64,000 nt of DNA from Adiantum capillus-veneris (Eukaryota; Streptophyta; Polypodiopsida; Polypodiales; Pteridaceae), in contig CM043955.1 of NCBI GenBank assembly GCA_014529385.2, forward strand, positions 152,258,140-152,322,139. Direction: 5' to 3'. Each line of letters opens with the position of its first letter. Positions within the stretch are counted from its first letter, which is position 1. A program made the position numbers and the translations under genes. Under the pieces are notes generated by a model, which saw only the letters and a list, made by a program, of their open reading frames with translations, was not told the DNA's origin and did not search any database. Of the stretch, positions 1 to 10,140 are shown one piece after another.

Positions 1-214
1 GATGCTTGATGTGCGATTAGCATTAGTTGATTTGGGATGATTTCTATTTGCATTGGAGGATGCACTCTCTTGAATCCTCTCAATATTTGCATTTGATGAC
101 GCTCTCGCACATTCTTTGTGTGATGCCTCCAAGCCCTAGTCGGGTCATTCTCTCTCTCTCTCCGGATTGATAGATTTTGTGGGAGATTGCCTATGCTATG
201 GCGAGCCTCCAACA
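1..214 (+). repeat. 5' LTR of element A (3' part only)
   Basis: This is the 3' portion of the left LTR. It matches 6748-6928 up to position 189 and then runs 25 bases further, ending in CCTCCAACA directly before the primer binding site. The right-hand LTR lacks those last bases. The full LTR is expected to be about 945 bp from comparison with the copy starting at 6008. Confidence 0.8.
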
Positions 215-215
215 T

Positions 216-233
216 TGGCGCCGTTGCCGGGGA
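216..233 (+). other. Primer binding site, tRNA-Asp type (element A)
   Basis: TGGCGCCGTTGCCGGGGA is complementary to the 3' end of plant tRNA-Asp, the usual minus-strand primer of Athila-like and several other plant gypsy elements. It begins two bases after the LTR end, the standard spacing. The match appears complete over 18 bases. Confidence 0.9.
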
Positions 234-1447
234 ATGGGTTGCCTACGCTAGTGGAGTTGAGGTTGCAAAAGATAAGAGTAATTTGATTACCGATTTCTTA
301 TAATTAGGTAAAATTTGATTTGTGTGTATCATAATTAGGTTTCATTAGATGTGTATAGAGTCATTTCACCCCAAAAACCCCTAAATTCTCTTTTGATTTT
401 GCTAATTTTTTACTAACCTTCACTAATTTTGCATCCCATTCATGCTAATTTCGTGCTAATTGTACTAATTCCATGCTAATTGTGCTAACCTAACCACTAG
501 TTTTGATTTGGAATGTATGCTAAATCCCATTTATTGAGGAGGATCATCACTCTTAATTGCTTTAATCTATGCCTAATCATGTGATTGAGTGTTGATTTTG
601 GTCAATTTTTGATCAATTTTGGACCGAATCGGAGTTGCACACATGTGTGTGCAATGGAGTGTCTACGCAAGAAGCAAGGACTAAGCGAGCAAGCAATCGA
701 TTTTAAGTGGATTGACCTACTCCGTTCAATTTTTTGATTGATTAAGTTGATCCCATTGAGTTGCTAAATCATTGCTAAAATTAGGTGTGTGTGCCTAATT
801 GATGGAATTTATGCCTAATTTGATGAAATTGGAATGCAATTGTAATCAACTAGGACACCTAAATGCTTGTAGATTGATGATTTTGCAAGAAATGTGTGTG
901 CAAACATTAGGAATTGGCCTAATTTCATTGCTAATTGAGCAAAAAATTGGATTTGTGCACCTAATTTTTGTGTGTGTGCAATGCTAAATTGAGAGAAAAT
1001 TTGATCAATTTTTTATTAAAATTGAGTTAATTTAGCATGTATATACTCATGTATGTGTGATCAAGTGTGCAATTGATGAAATGCAATGAGTGTTTAATGA
1101 AATTTTTGCACAAATCGACGGCCTAAATTTAGGCGTGTGTGCCTAATTAATGGCCAATTATGCTTAAATTGTGAATGATTAATTGGTATTTTACCAATTA
1201 TGATGATTAATTTGGCCATATAGTTGATGTGTATGCCACAAATTGCCTTTGAGGATTGAAATATATCTCTCAATTGACGCTCAATTGTGAAAAGTTTTTT
1301 CCATGCTAATGATTGATCAAGATGAACATGGCAATGTTACATTCATTTGTGTGTAATTGTGACTAAAATTCACTCATATCGAGCCATGAAAATCCCAAAT
1401 GATAAACCTAATTGGGGTTGAGTGATTGCGGATATCAAATATGAGCA

Positions 1448-1588
1448 ACTGAGTTGCAATGATTATGAAGGGAGATCCAATTGGCAATTGAGATGAAATT
1501 TATGAAATTTATGAAGGGAGATCCAATTGCAACTGAGTTGCAATGATTATGAAGGGAGATCCAATTGGCAATTGAGATGAAATTTATG
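1448..1588 (+). repeat. Tandem duplication, period 84 bp
   Basis: The stretch starting ACTGAGTTGCAATGATTATG at 1448 recurs at 1532, including the shared AAGGGAGATCCAATTGGCAA. It looks like a recent local slippage duplication inside the element A leader. Confidence 0.85.
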
Positions 1589-1957
1589 CACATCATTTTT
1601 TGAATTCAAAATTAGGACATTTTAGTGCATGAATAATCCAATAAATGAAAGTTTCGAAGGAATTGAATGAAAATGAATAAAAATAGTTGAGGCATTTCGA
1701 TCCTTGTGTGCAAAGGATTGTGCATCTCGATCAAGAATTGCAAACTTTCTTTTATGATGATCAATTGCTCTGAAGAAATGTGCTTGTAAAGCGGACCCAA
1801 TCCCACTTTCAAAGACACACACAATACTTAGCGTCCATGCGAACCTCTTTTTAAAAGGATGTTTATAATAATAATAACTTTTTAAAAAAAGGAGTTAGGC
1901 TCGTTTTGGACCTGCCATTTTTTGGACCTGCCACCTTTCGGCCTGGATTGGCGCTCA

Positions 1958-1960
<3 letters not shown>

Positions 1961-2042
<82 letters not shown>
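1961..2042 (+). repeat. (AC)41 microsatellite
   Basis: An uninterrupted AC dinucleotide run lies inside element A. Shorter AC runs follow near 2150, 2247, 2517 and 2824, making roughly 1900-2900 a microsatellite-rich block. Confidence 0.95.
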
Positions 2043-2045
<3 letters not shown>

Positions 2046-4111
2046 TTGATCATTGACCGCATTCGGAGCCTGCCAACCTTGGCTCGCAGCACGCTGGTAA
2101 CCCAGAGCCGACCCCACCCGCCTCTACTGTGCTGATTTGCTTGGCTTTTTTGCCACACACACACCACTTGCTTTGTCTTGGCGCTAGCAAAACGACACAC
2201 CACGCTCAGTAGAAACTTGCCTACTTGCCGGCCATTCGGTCCTTGCTACACACACACACACGGCTTTGGTTGAGCCCATAGCTTTCAATGCCTCAAAACC
2301 CCACCACACAACCTGCTCAGTGCTCCGACTATGAGTCTGCGAACACTATGGACCCCACACATAGCCTTTCCAGAATCATGGGCCTGTTGTTTGTTGATAA
2401 GCGTGCACACCGCATTGACGACGCAGATCCAAATCCAGGTCGTGCTGGTGCTACCATGCCCTTTTGATGCTCACACACCCACTAATCTTTTGCTGACTGG
2501 GCGCTCATCGATTCCAACACACACACACACACACAAGGTCCGATTCTACGCCTCTGGCTCCTGGAATGGCGCGCATCAACACACACCTTGATTCGCACTA
2601 CCATATATTGGCACTAGACAAACAAAAATCACGGCCTGCCTTCTTGTAATGACCAGCTTACCCTACTGCCATGCCCACAATGTCTACGCCATCAACACAA
2701 AAGCACGCCCAGCTGTGCTGGCTGTGATGCGTTGTGCTTGCTGCGACGCTTGTGCTTGTTGCGACTTCACAGCCTCCTTTGATTTTCGAGCCTTGCTCTG
2801 ACCAAGATGGGCTCACAACACACTACACACACACACACAATCTCATCATCCACACCAAACACATTCTCTCTCTCTGTCTCTCTCTCTGTCTCTCTCTCTG
2901 GTGGCCTCCTCAGAAATGAAGCTACAGCCTTCGCCATTTTTTCAGAAATTTAAAAAAAAAAAGATATATAAATTTTTTAAAGCATGGTTCCCACGAGATC
3001 ATCGCCTCTCCTCCAGGAAAGCTACAAAAGGCTTTGGAAAATTTGAGTCAGGAACATTTGTTGTCCTCAACTAAATCAAAATTGCAAAACCATCAATTGA
3101 TAAATGAATTCTTAATTCTCACATAATCAAAGTGTTGAAAGAATTAGGGTAGTGCTATGTCTCTATGAGTGCATATTTTGTACGCCAAATGCTTTTATGC
3201 ACTAAATGATGGAGCTCTTGGGCAACAGTTTACTAGATGATACAAAATTTGGAAAATTGCCTTTGCAGAGATGAAAATTATGTCCTCATGTGTTTTTTTG
3301 TCTCTCTTTTCACCTATGTCGTATTTTCTATGTAAGAGCAACGTGTGGGCATTGATTAAAGCCATGATTTTGTGATTGCCTTACTTGCACTAAACGTTTG
3401 GCTTATGCATGGGTTAGTGCTTGGCTTGATTGAGATTATCATTGAACTAAAAGGCAAGCTCATTTTGGCTTGGCATATGAGCTTCATTTCAAAAGGTGTC
3501 TTGATTAATTGCTCCTATTGTCTAATTTGAATGAAAAATCTTTGAAATTGAGTTTTTTTGAAGGGCAATATCATGAAATTGGGTTTTGATCATTTCAAGA
3601 GATCTACGGTTCATCTCATCATACATTTTTGCTCTCTTGCTATAATTGATTTTGGTTCTTTATAAGCAAGGGAGTGAGGCTTCAATTGAGTGTTTGCTGT
3701 GATTGTGTGATCATTCCCATTGCACCAAAATTCTTTGCTTGTGCATGCTTTGGTACTCGATATTCATTGGCATTTTCATGGAACTACATGACCAACTCTT
3801 TTTAAAATGCATGTGAGCTTCATGTGAGAGTTGCACTAAATGATGAGTTGTGATTGCTTGGTCGGACTTTGTGCTAAAAATTAACATTACTTGTACAATT
3901 TGGTGCTTGAACATTAAAAATCATTGAAAAGCACTAAAATGAAGCTTGTTTGATGGCCAAGAGTGAGCATGAAAATTTTGGGTTTGTGGTTGATTTTTTA
4001 GTGCCTACTTTGAATGACAAAATGTTTAAAAGCACTAACAATTGAGCTTCATTTTAGGGTTGGGCAGGTGTGTGATTCCAAATGATCCAAGAAGGGGTCA
4101 TCATTGCAAAA

Positions 4112-4470
4112 TTTGGCTAATTAGAGCCATTCCATGTTTGGATTAAAGTTGTAATGCTAGCTCATAGCTTGGTCTAAAAGTGCAAAATTTTTCATTTAAG
4201 CTAGTGTTTAGCCAACTTTTTGAGCTTTCAAGTACAAATTTGGCTATTGAGAGCCATTCATTTTCAACTCATCAAGTTGAAGTCATCTCTAGCTCATAGA
4301 TTGCTCTAAAAATGTAAAATTTCATGTGAGCTAGTTGTTAGCCAACTTTTTGGAAAGTAAAATCCAGCTTTGAAGAGCCACTTCACTTCATAAAGTTGCA
4401 TTATTTTCAGCTTTTGGCTTGTTTAAATTCCATATCTCATTGAGTTAGAAATTAATCTACTTTTGAATCA
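4112..4470 (+). repeat. Degenerate tandem repeat, about 127 bp x 3 (element A)
   Basis: Three diverged units begin near 4112, 4239 and 4364. Each opens with a TTTGGCTA..GAGCCATT-like segment and continues through AGCTCATAG.TTG.TCTAAAA and AGCTAGT.GTTAGCCAACTTTTTG. The third unit is the most decayed. Such subterminal repeats are common upstream of the 3' LTR of non-autonomous plant elements. Confidence 0.6.
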
Positions 4471-4578
4471 TGCATGAGAGATGGTAAAATTTGCAAAATT
4501 TGCTTATGTAGAAGCATTTTATCTCTCATTGTTGTTATGTATGCATAAATTTGCTACTTTAGAGGCATGTGCATAACC

Positions 4579-4625
4579 AAAGGCATTTTTTTCCCTTGGG
4601 TTTTTTTCCTTTGGCAAATTCGGGT
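4579..4625 (+). other. T/C-rich motif shared with element C
   Basis: The segment AAAGGCATTTTTTTCCC, then GGGTTTTTTTCCTTTGG, then AAGACCCTA has a close counterpart at 21091-21155 in element C. Similar TTTTTCCCACTAGGTTTTT tracts are, to my knowledge, recurrent in the 3' non-coding part of plant LTR elements. Conservation in a coding-less element suggests a cis function or recent common origin. Confidence 0.6.
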
Positions 4626-5860
4626 ATGCAAGACCCTAGCTTTAGGTATTCATTAATGTTTTTTGTGTGGATTTTTCAATAATTGGCTTTTGTAGCTTAT
4701 GTTTACACTTAGCTTCAAATCGGCTTCTTCTTTTGCAAATAAAAAGATCAAGAGGCTTCTCTACAAAGGGGATGCTTGCTCAAGGATGCTCAAAAGAGCA
4801 TGAATAGGTGTAATCCTTCCATGATTTTTCTCTTTGTTCATCTCTCCATTCTCTTGCTTGGTTTAAGTGAAATTTTGCTTCTAAGCTATGGTTTTTTCAT
4901 GTTAGAAATCTAGGCATTTTAAAGTTTCAACACTTTGCTTTGTGAAAATTAACTCATCAAAAAATTAGGTTTTATGTATGTTAATCATAGGTAATTGGCC
5001 TTGACCTTAGGTTAATGTAGGTTCATTTCTTGCTAGTCCTAGAATCTTAGTGATAGTCTTAATACTCCACTCATTTTTGTCATGACCTAGGGCTATGATT
5101 AAGCTTTAGTCTTTTTTAGTCCAATTTCCACTAGTATCTCATAAAGGAAGAATAAAAAATGTGCTAAAAACATGAACCATGAAGCAAAGAAGTGTCCAAA
5201 AAAGTAGCAAAAATGCTACTAAGAAACATGAAAATAAAAATTCTATGTTATGTTGTGTCTGTGTGAGGCCTAGCGCCTTATTGGCACTTGGTAGGCGAGG
5301 GGAATCACCTTGGCTCTCTTGGTCAAGGCCCTAAACCGATGCCCTGGGTTGATAGGGGTTAGTCGTCGCCTTGGTAAGCTAGTACGCTTTTGGAACACCT
5401 TCTTGAGGGTTCAAGGAGCTGAGAGTCGCACCTACACTTGCCTTGGGGTGGTAGCCTTGTGATTGTGCTTTAATCTTTTAACGAATGACTAAATCAAAAC
5501 TTCCATGAGCTTCAAAAAACTTTGACAATGTACTAATAGATTAGGAGCTTTTTTATAGCCCATAGACATGATAGACTTGAACGATCTATTAAGATTGTTC
5601 ACATAGTTTTTAGGCTAGTAGGTTTATTAACTTTCATTAGCCTAGGGTCATAATTGATTGCTTGTGTTTCATGCATAAAACTGAAATTTCAAGTGGTTTA
5701 ATCTTCACAATAGTTTGAGATTTTTTTTTGCTTTATGTTGTCTAGTTTTTTACTATGATTGACCCATCTTTTAGAAGCAAAAAATCCCTTTGCATGATTT
5801 TTCATTTATGCTTCATGTTTTATTCATTCTTGGTGGCCTTTAATGCTCATTACTTGTTCT

Positions 5861-5942
5861 TATGTTTTGCAGCTCAACATTTCTTCCATGGACTTGCTTT
5901 CTATGTTTTGCAGCTCAAAATTTCTCCCATGGACTTGCTTTC
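5861..5942 (+). repeat. Tandem duplication, period 41 bp
   Basis: Two nearly identical units open with TATGTTTTGCAGCTCAA and end with CCATGGACTTGCTTTC. They lie just upstream of the polypurine tract. Only a couple of bases differ between them. Confidence 0.85.
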
Positions 5943-5994
5943 TACCATGTCACCGTGTCTTGCTTCACTGGCACACGAGGACGTGCGCCAAATT

Positions 5995-6007
5995 AGGAAG
6001 GGGAGAG
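5995..6007 (+). other. Polypurine tract of element A
   Basis: AGGAAGGGGAGAG directly abuts the LTR start TGTTAGTAGC. Purine runs at this position prime plus-strand DNA synthesis in LTR retroelements. Confidence 0.85.
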
Positions 6008-6928
6008 TGTTAGTAGCAGCTAACAGCTACACCAATTATGCACCAAGTTGTGGATGTGCCATAATGCACAATATTTACTTTTCATTGTATAGGGCTTGGG
6101 CTCATTTAGGAGTTCCAAAGTTGTATGGGTCTAGGCTAGAGAGCTCACTTTATCCATAGTTGAAGGGTTTGAGGCCCAAAGCTATAAAAGAGCCCTATGC
6201 TTAATGAGAGGTCATTCTTGAGTGGTCCTCTTGAGAAATCTCTCCTTAGAGTATCTCTTGATGGCATAGCCTTTGAGCTTAATTTCCATGCTTAGAAGGC
6301 TAGTGCTAATTACATGTAATTAGTGTAATCCTCTCTTAATTAATCTAGTCTTCATTATGTTGTCAATCATGTTTCTCTACTTTCCTTCATTGTTTTGAAG
6401 TGTTGATCTTCTCTAATCTAACTCTTACTTATGCTAAGCTACTCTGATTAGTGGAGTCCTTATCTAACTCTCTCGATTAAGCGGAGTGGGCGTACTCGTG
6501 ATTGAGGGATTAGAGTTTTCCTCTAATGGTGTGCTTGTGTGTGTGTGTAGGTTTAAGAAGCCTTGAGCTTAATTTGATTATGTGTGACTTGATTTGGACA
6601 CCATGATTGGCATGGTTGGGGTGGCCGACTTGAATACGATCTTGTGTGCTTAATCGTCAATGCATGTAATTAGAGTTGTGCTCCAGAGACTCCAAGATTA
6701 GTGTGTTTCACGTCGCTGCTTGATGTGTGTAGATGATTGCTTGTATTGATGCTTGATGTGAGATTAGCATTAGTTGATTTGGGATGATTTCTATTTGCAT
6801 TGGAGAATGCACGCTCTTGAATCCTCTCAATCTTTGCATCCGATGACGCTCTCGCACATTCTTTCTGTGATGCCTCCAAGCCGGGTCATGCTCTCTCTCT
6901 CCGGATTGATAGATTTTGTGGGAGATTG
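6008..6928 (+). repeat. 3' LTR of element A, 3' end truncated
   Basis: It begins TGTTAGTAGCAGCTAACA, itself an inverted pair around AGCAGC. A TATA box lies at 6183-6189 (TATAAAA within GCTATAAAAGAGCCC), marking the U3/R region. The copy stops at GGGAGATTG (6928), about 25 bases short of the end seen in the 5' LTR, and then passes into simple sequence. The truncation implies a deletion or rearrangement at this end. Confidence 0.85.
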
Positions 6929-7019
6929 AAAGTATAAATATTAACAAGAAAATAAGATTTATTTAAAAAATATTAAGAAGTAAAGATGATAAATCAATTT
7001 GAAAAACAAGATAGGCAAA

Positions 7020-7330
7020 GACACATATGGATGGTCAAACAGATTGATAGATATATAGGTAGGTAGATAGGTAGATGGATGGATGGAAGGATAGCGAGAT
7101 AGATGGATGGATGGATGGAAGAATAAAGAGATAAATGGATAGAGGGATGGATAGATAGATAGACAGATATGTAGGTCGATAAATAGATAGATATACACAT
7201 AGATATACGAATACATAGGTAGACAGCTAATAGATATATAAATAGATAAATAACAAGAAAGCTAGATAGATTTATAGATAGAATAAATAAATAGATAAAT
7301 AAAAATATAAATAGACACATAAATAGATAA
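7020..7330 (+). repeat. Degenerate (GATA/GATG)n tract
   Basis: A long tetranucleotide array of GATA, GATG, TAGA and TAGG units starts about 90 bases after the truncated LTR of element A. Unit identity decays to both sides, up to about 7440. Reading frames here encode only repetitive Ile/Ser/Tyr strings and are not genes. Confidence 0.85.
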
Positions 7331-7440
7331 ATTAAAGATAGTGTAGTAGATACGTAAGAAGATTTAATATAAAAAAAAGATAGATAAAAGATAAATGGAC
7401 ATATAAATAGCTTGATTGATGGATTTAATTTTTGCTAGGT

Positions 7441-8040
7441 TACCAAACTAGACTTTACTCTTTCTTATTTTTATCTTCTTTTTATTGCATTACTAAACAA
7501 TTGTTAATTTTTTATTTTAAGTTTAATTTCTAGTTATATATAATATTATTTAAAACTTCAATTTTTAATTTTTTATTCGTAAATGTTTTTGTGAGTATTT
7601 ATATTTTCTTACTCATCTCTTGTTTATTTGAGAGATGCTATGTGATCACAAAACATTGCGCTTATATAGAGAGTTTCTAGATCTAAAGATCTTTAGATCA
7701 AAAGATCTTTCAATCAAAAAGTCTTTCGATCAAAAAAATGTTGATTGAAGAAACAAAGAAATAATACGGTTGCCCATTTTGCCGATGTGACATCGTATAA
7801 TACGCCCGTATAATATAGAGTATCGTATAATATGCCCGTATATGGCGTATTATATGTATCCTATATAATGTATAATGCAACTTAGTATAAGCCTATAGCC
7901 GCTCTCTTAGTCAAAATTTGAACCAATAAAAATTTTTGCACTTTTGATTAAAAAATAATCTTATTTTGCTTGCAATTTGCACAATTCAAATCCAAATTGA
8001 ATTTTGAAAAAACCAATAAGCTCCTAGTAACTAGTGCTAG
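7441..8040. other. AT-rich intergenic or element-border sequence
   Basis: No coding content is visible. The stretch 7660-7735 has repeated AGATCTTT and GATCAAAA motifs. Positions 7792-7880 have two copies of a CGTATAATA(C/T)GCCCGTATA unit within a run of TATA-like words. This is probably the decayed inner part of minus-strand element B or the DNA it landed in. Confidence 0.4.
7792..7844. repeat. Repeated CGTATAATA-GCCCGTATA unit
   Basis: Two units start at about 7793 and 7824, followed by further TATA-rich words. Pairs of CGTATA and TATACG-like words give local dyad symmetry. Function is unknown. Confidence 0.5.
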
Positions 8041-8070
8041 CTATGGTATGAATGTGGGCTCAATTTGTGA

Positions 8071-9000
8071 CAGGGAGACATGGATCACGATCCATTTACC
8101 ACTTCCTCTCAGTCCATTGATCCCTACTGTATGTTTTTAAAGTGATTTGGATCACTTTAGGTCACCCAAAAGCCAAAACCAAAAGTCATTTTGGCATTTT
8201 GTGACCTTGAATGACTTTTGCCTTGTTTTGACCCACTTCTTGGAGTTATTTTACTATCTTTCTTTTGAATTTCTTTTTTATATTGGTCTCTACCACAAGT
8301 CTGTATGGTTGCTATCTAGAAATCAAAAAAGATACATGGATCACGATCCATGTTTCATCAGATATGGACCCCAAAATTGGCTTGATAATTACTTGTAGTC
8401 TAAGTAGTCTACTCCACAACTTATTCTTGGATTTGGAGAATTGTTTGGTGCTCAACCTTGTAATTTTTGACTAGCAACTGATTTTGTGATGATTTGGTCA
8501 ACTTTTTGAAGTTTTTTTGCAATGGTGCCCTTTGTAAATGCTGTTCCAAAAGCTGTCAACTATCTACTACTCAAATGTCAGCGTTAGATGATCAAAATGG
8601 ATCACGATCCATGTTTGACCACTTTTGATCATGAAATTTGGCCAAATGTATGCTTGCACTTTGTAGATATCATATTTTCACTTATTTTTGGATTTGGATC
8701 TCAAAAACTGAAAAGCCCCAAATTTTGGTCAATTTCTAAGGTTTTTGCATCTTTTGCCCAATTTCTTGATTTGAGTGAGATTTCAATGTCAATTTCTCAC
8801 TAAAAGTGTATATTCAGTGATCTGGAGCCACACTAGACCCAATGGTAGTAGTTTTTGCTCAAACTATCACAGGGAGACATGGATCACAATCCATGTTCCT
8901 GTACCAAATCATGTACATGAAACTATTAAAATTGACTCTTGTGGGTTTATTTGTTCCCTTTCTGCACTTATTTTTGCGTTTAGATCAGCTTTTGAGTTCT
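8071..9000 (-). repeat. Leader array of element B, about 260-280 bp units each with palindrome CATGGATCACGATCCATG
   Basis: Near-identical palindromes sit at 8080-8095, 8335-8352, 8597-8612 and 8878-8895, spaced 256, 261 and 282 bp. Copies one and four share a longer context (CAGGGAGACATGGATCA). The sequence between them is diverged but alignable in places, for example CACTTATTTTTGGATTTGGA near 8680 against CACTTATTTTTGCGTTTAGA near 8966. The array lies 540-1360 bp downstream of the primer site in the element's own direction, the position occupied by similar arrays in D and F. Confidence 0.75.
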
Positions 9001-9420
9001 AACCATCAAAGTTTCAAATTTTCAGAGTTTATGGTCTCTCTTAGCAAATATGGTTTTGATAGTTTTTTTCCTGAATTTCTCAACCCAATTTGATGGTTTG
9101 GGTTGTTACCTAACCTATTCCTAAATGTTGAAATAAATCTTAGTGACAAAAACCAACAAATGATACAAAATTGAAAGTAAAATGGATGTTGTAACAAAAA
9201 TCTCAAAGAATTAAAAAAGAATGCTTTTAGTATCTCACTCACAACTCCCTATGCCTATCATCAGTATATCTAGCAAGTCCTCAACTTCTAGCCTCTACCA
9301 AGCACTAAACCCCCAGTCTAGTTGTCTCATTGCTAAGGTGTGAAGGGAATGGAAATCAAAATCAAAGGTCTCAAAAGTAGAAGCTATGACTAGGTCACTC
9401 ACCACCTAAGAATCACTTTC

Positions 9421-9436
9421 TTCGACAACGGCGCCA
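9421..9436 (-). other. Primer binding site, tRNA-Asp type (element B)
   Basis: Read on the minus strand the site is TGGCGCCGTTGTCGAA, a tRNA-Asp complement with a changed 3' half (consensus continues CCGGGGA). It lies one base from the LTR end. This fixes the orientation of element B. Confidence 0.8.
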
Positions 9437-9437
9437 A

Positions 9438-10140
9438 TGTTAGCGGGTGACCACAGCATACGTCTGTAGCATATCTACCTCGTACTAACATAATGTCAAT
9501 ACTCAAGGAAGCAACTCAGAGGGGGCACAAAGACTCCTTGAGGGTGTAAACCTCAAGAAGTAAACCTATAAAACAAAGCCATCTTTAGCACTAGCAAATC
9601 TATCACTCTCTACCCAGGCAATTTGCCTATGTCTTGTCTAACTGCTCTCGATTGTCATGCCATTTCAACACTCAAACAAAGTCCAGATACAATGAAACTT
9701 TAGGAGGAGGTCTATTTCACTCTAGGACACTATTCCACCAAGTCTGGTCGGAATGTAGCAAGGCACCAAAACCACAATCCATCATTATCAAGGTTTTAAA
9801 AACTATAACATATCAGTCCCAAAAGGTCACCCTATGGTCTAGGAACACTTTTTTATGGTAAAAAAAAAAACATTAATACACTCAAAACAACAGATTTAGC
9901 TCACAAAAAGATCATCGCAAACCACAACAAAATTGATAATGGCTACACTTAAATTAAAGAGTAGTAGACAACGAACACAATGCAATTGTCAAAAATAAAA
10001 TTGGTTTACCAGAGCTTAAGAAAAATGGATTACAATGCGCGAGAGACTAACCGCTCTCAATCGTACGCTTGAAAATCCAAAAACTTTGATAATAGATCAA
10101 GATGTCCTTTCAGACTTATGTAAATTAAGCTTTATACCTA
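9438..10140 (-). repeat. LTR of element B (R/U5 part; outer end not resolved)
   Basis: On the plus strand it starts TGTTAGCGGG, which is the end CCCGCTAACA in the element's direction. A minus-strand TATA-like box lies at 10131-10140. I could not find a second LTR copy in the window, so the outer boundary is unproven and may extend to about 10500. Confidence 0.5.

Larger units (their letters stand above)
234..5994 (+). other. Non-coding interior of element A
   Basis: No open frame here resembles a retroelement protein. The first 1.2 kb is rich in short CTAATT and TGTGTGTGC motifs and resembles 12960-13500 at the start of element C. About 1900-2930 is locally GC-richer and full of AC and CT simple repeats. 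About 5250-5480 is another GC-richer patch of unknown meaning. The remainder is AT-rich with local tandem duplications, listed separately. I infer that the interior serves only as packaged RNA. Confidence 0.6.
1..6928 (+). mobile_element. Element A: LARD-type non-autonomous LTR retrotransposon, 5' LTR truncated by window edge
   Basis: The first 189 bases reappear almost unchanged at 6748-6928, which identifies a pair of LTRs. The first copy is followed by a tRNA-Asp primer binding site and the second is preceded by a purine tract, so the element runs on the plus strand. The roughly 5.8 kb between them holds no gag, protease, reverse transcriptase or integrase that I can detect, in keeping with a large retrotransposon derivative (LARD) mobilised in trans. 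The LTR 3' end (CCCTAGTCGGGT, then CTCCGGATTGATA) is shared with the LTR of element C, so A is probably a coding-less relative of that family. The target duplication cannot be tested because the left end lies outside the window. Confidence 0.8.
8041..10140 (-). mobile_element. Element B: minus-strand gypsy-type LTR element fragment (LTR, primer site, leader)
   Basis: On the minus strand an LTR ending CCCGCTAACA is followed by a tRNA-Asp primer site and then, going to lower coordinates, a leader of palindrome-bearing tandem repeats. No gag or pol is present, because the sequence decays into the AT-rich and GATA tracts near 8040-7440. A TATA-like box on the minus strand (TAGGTATAAA, 10140-10131) puts U3 to the right of 10140, but I could not place the outer end of the LTR. 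The arrangement of primer site followed by palindromic repeats parallels D and F. Confidence 0.6.

Noticed and set aside
1955-2203. Frames with poly-Val/Cys, poly-Leu/Ser or poly-Glu/Arg at 1955-2203, 14661-15085 and 22994-23358
   Set aside because: They result from AC, CT and GA microsatellites read in frame.
6959-7320. Minus-strand frames of about 85-108 codons rich in Ile, Ser, Tyr and Leu
   Set aside because: They are translations of the GATA/GATG simple repeat and have no biased composition beyond the repeat.
9006-9242. Minus-strand 78-codon frame in element B leader
   Set aside because: It lies in the non-coding leader next to the palindrome array and has no retroelement motif.
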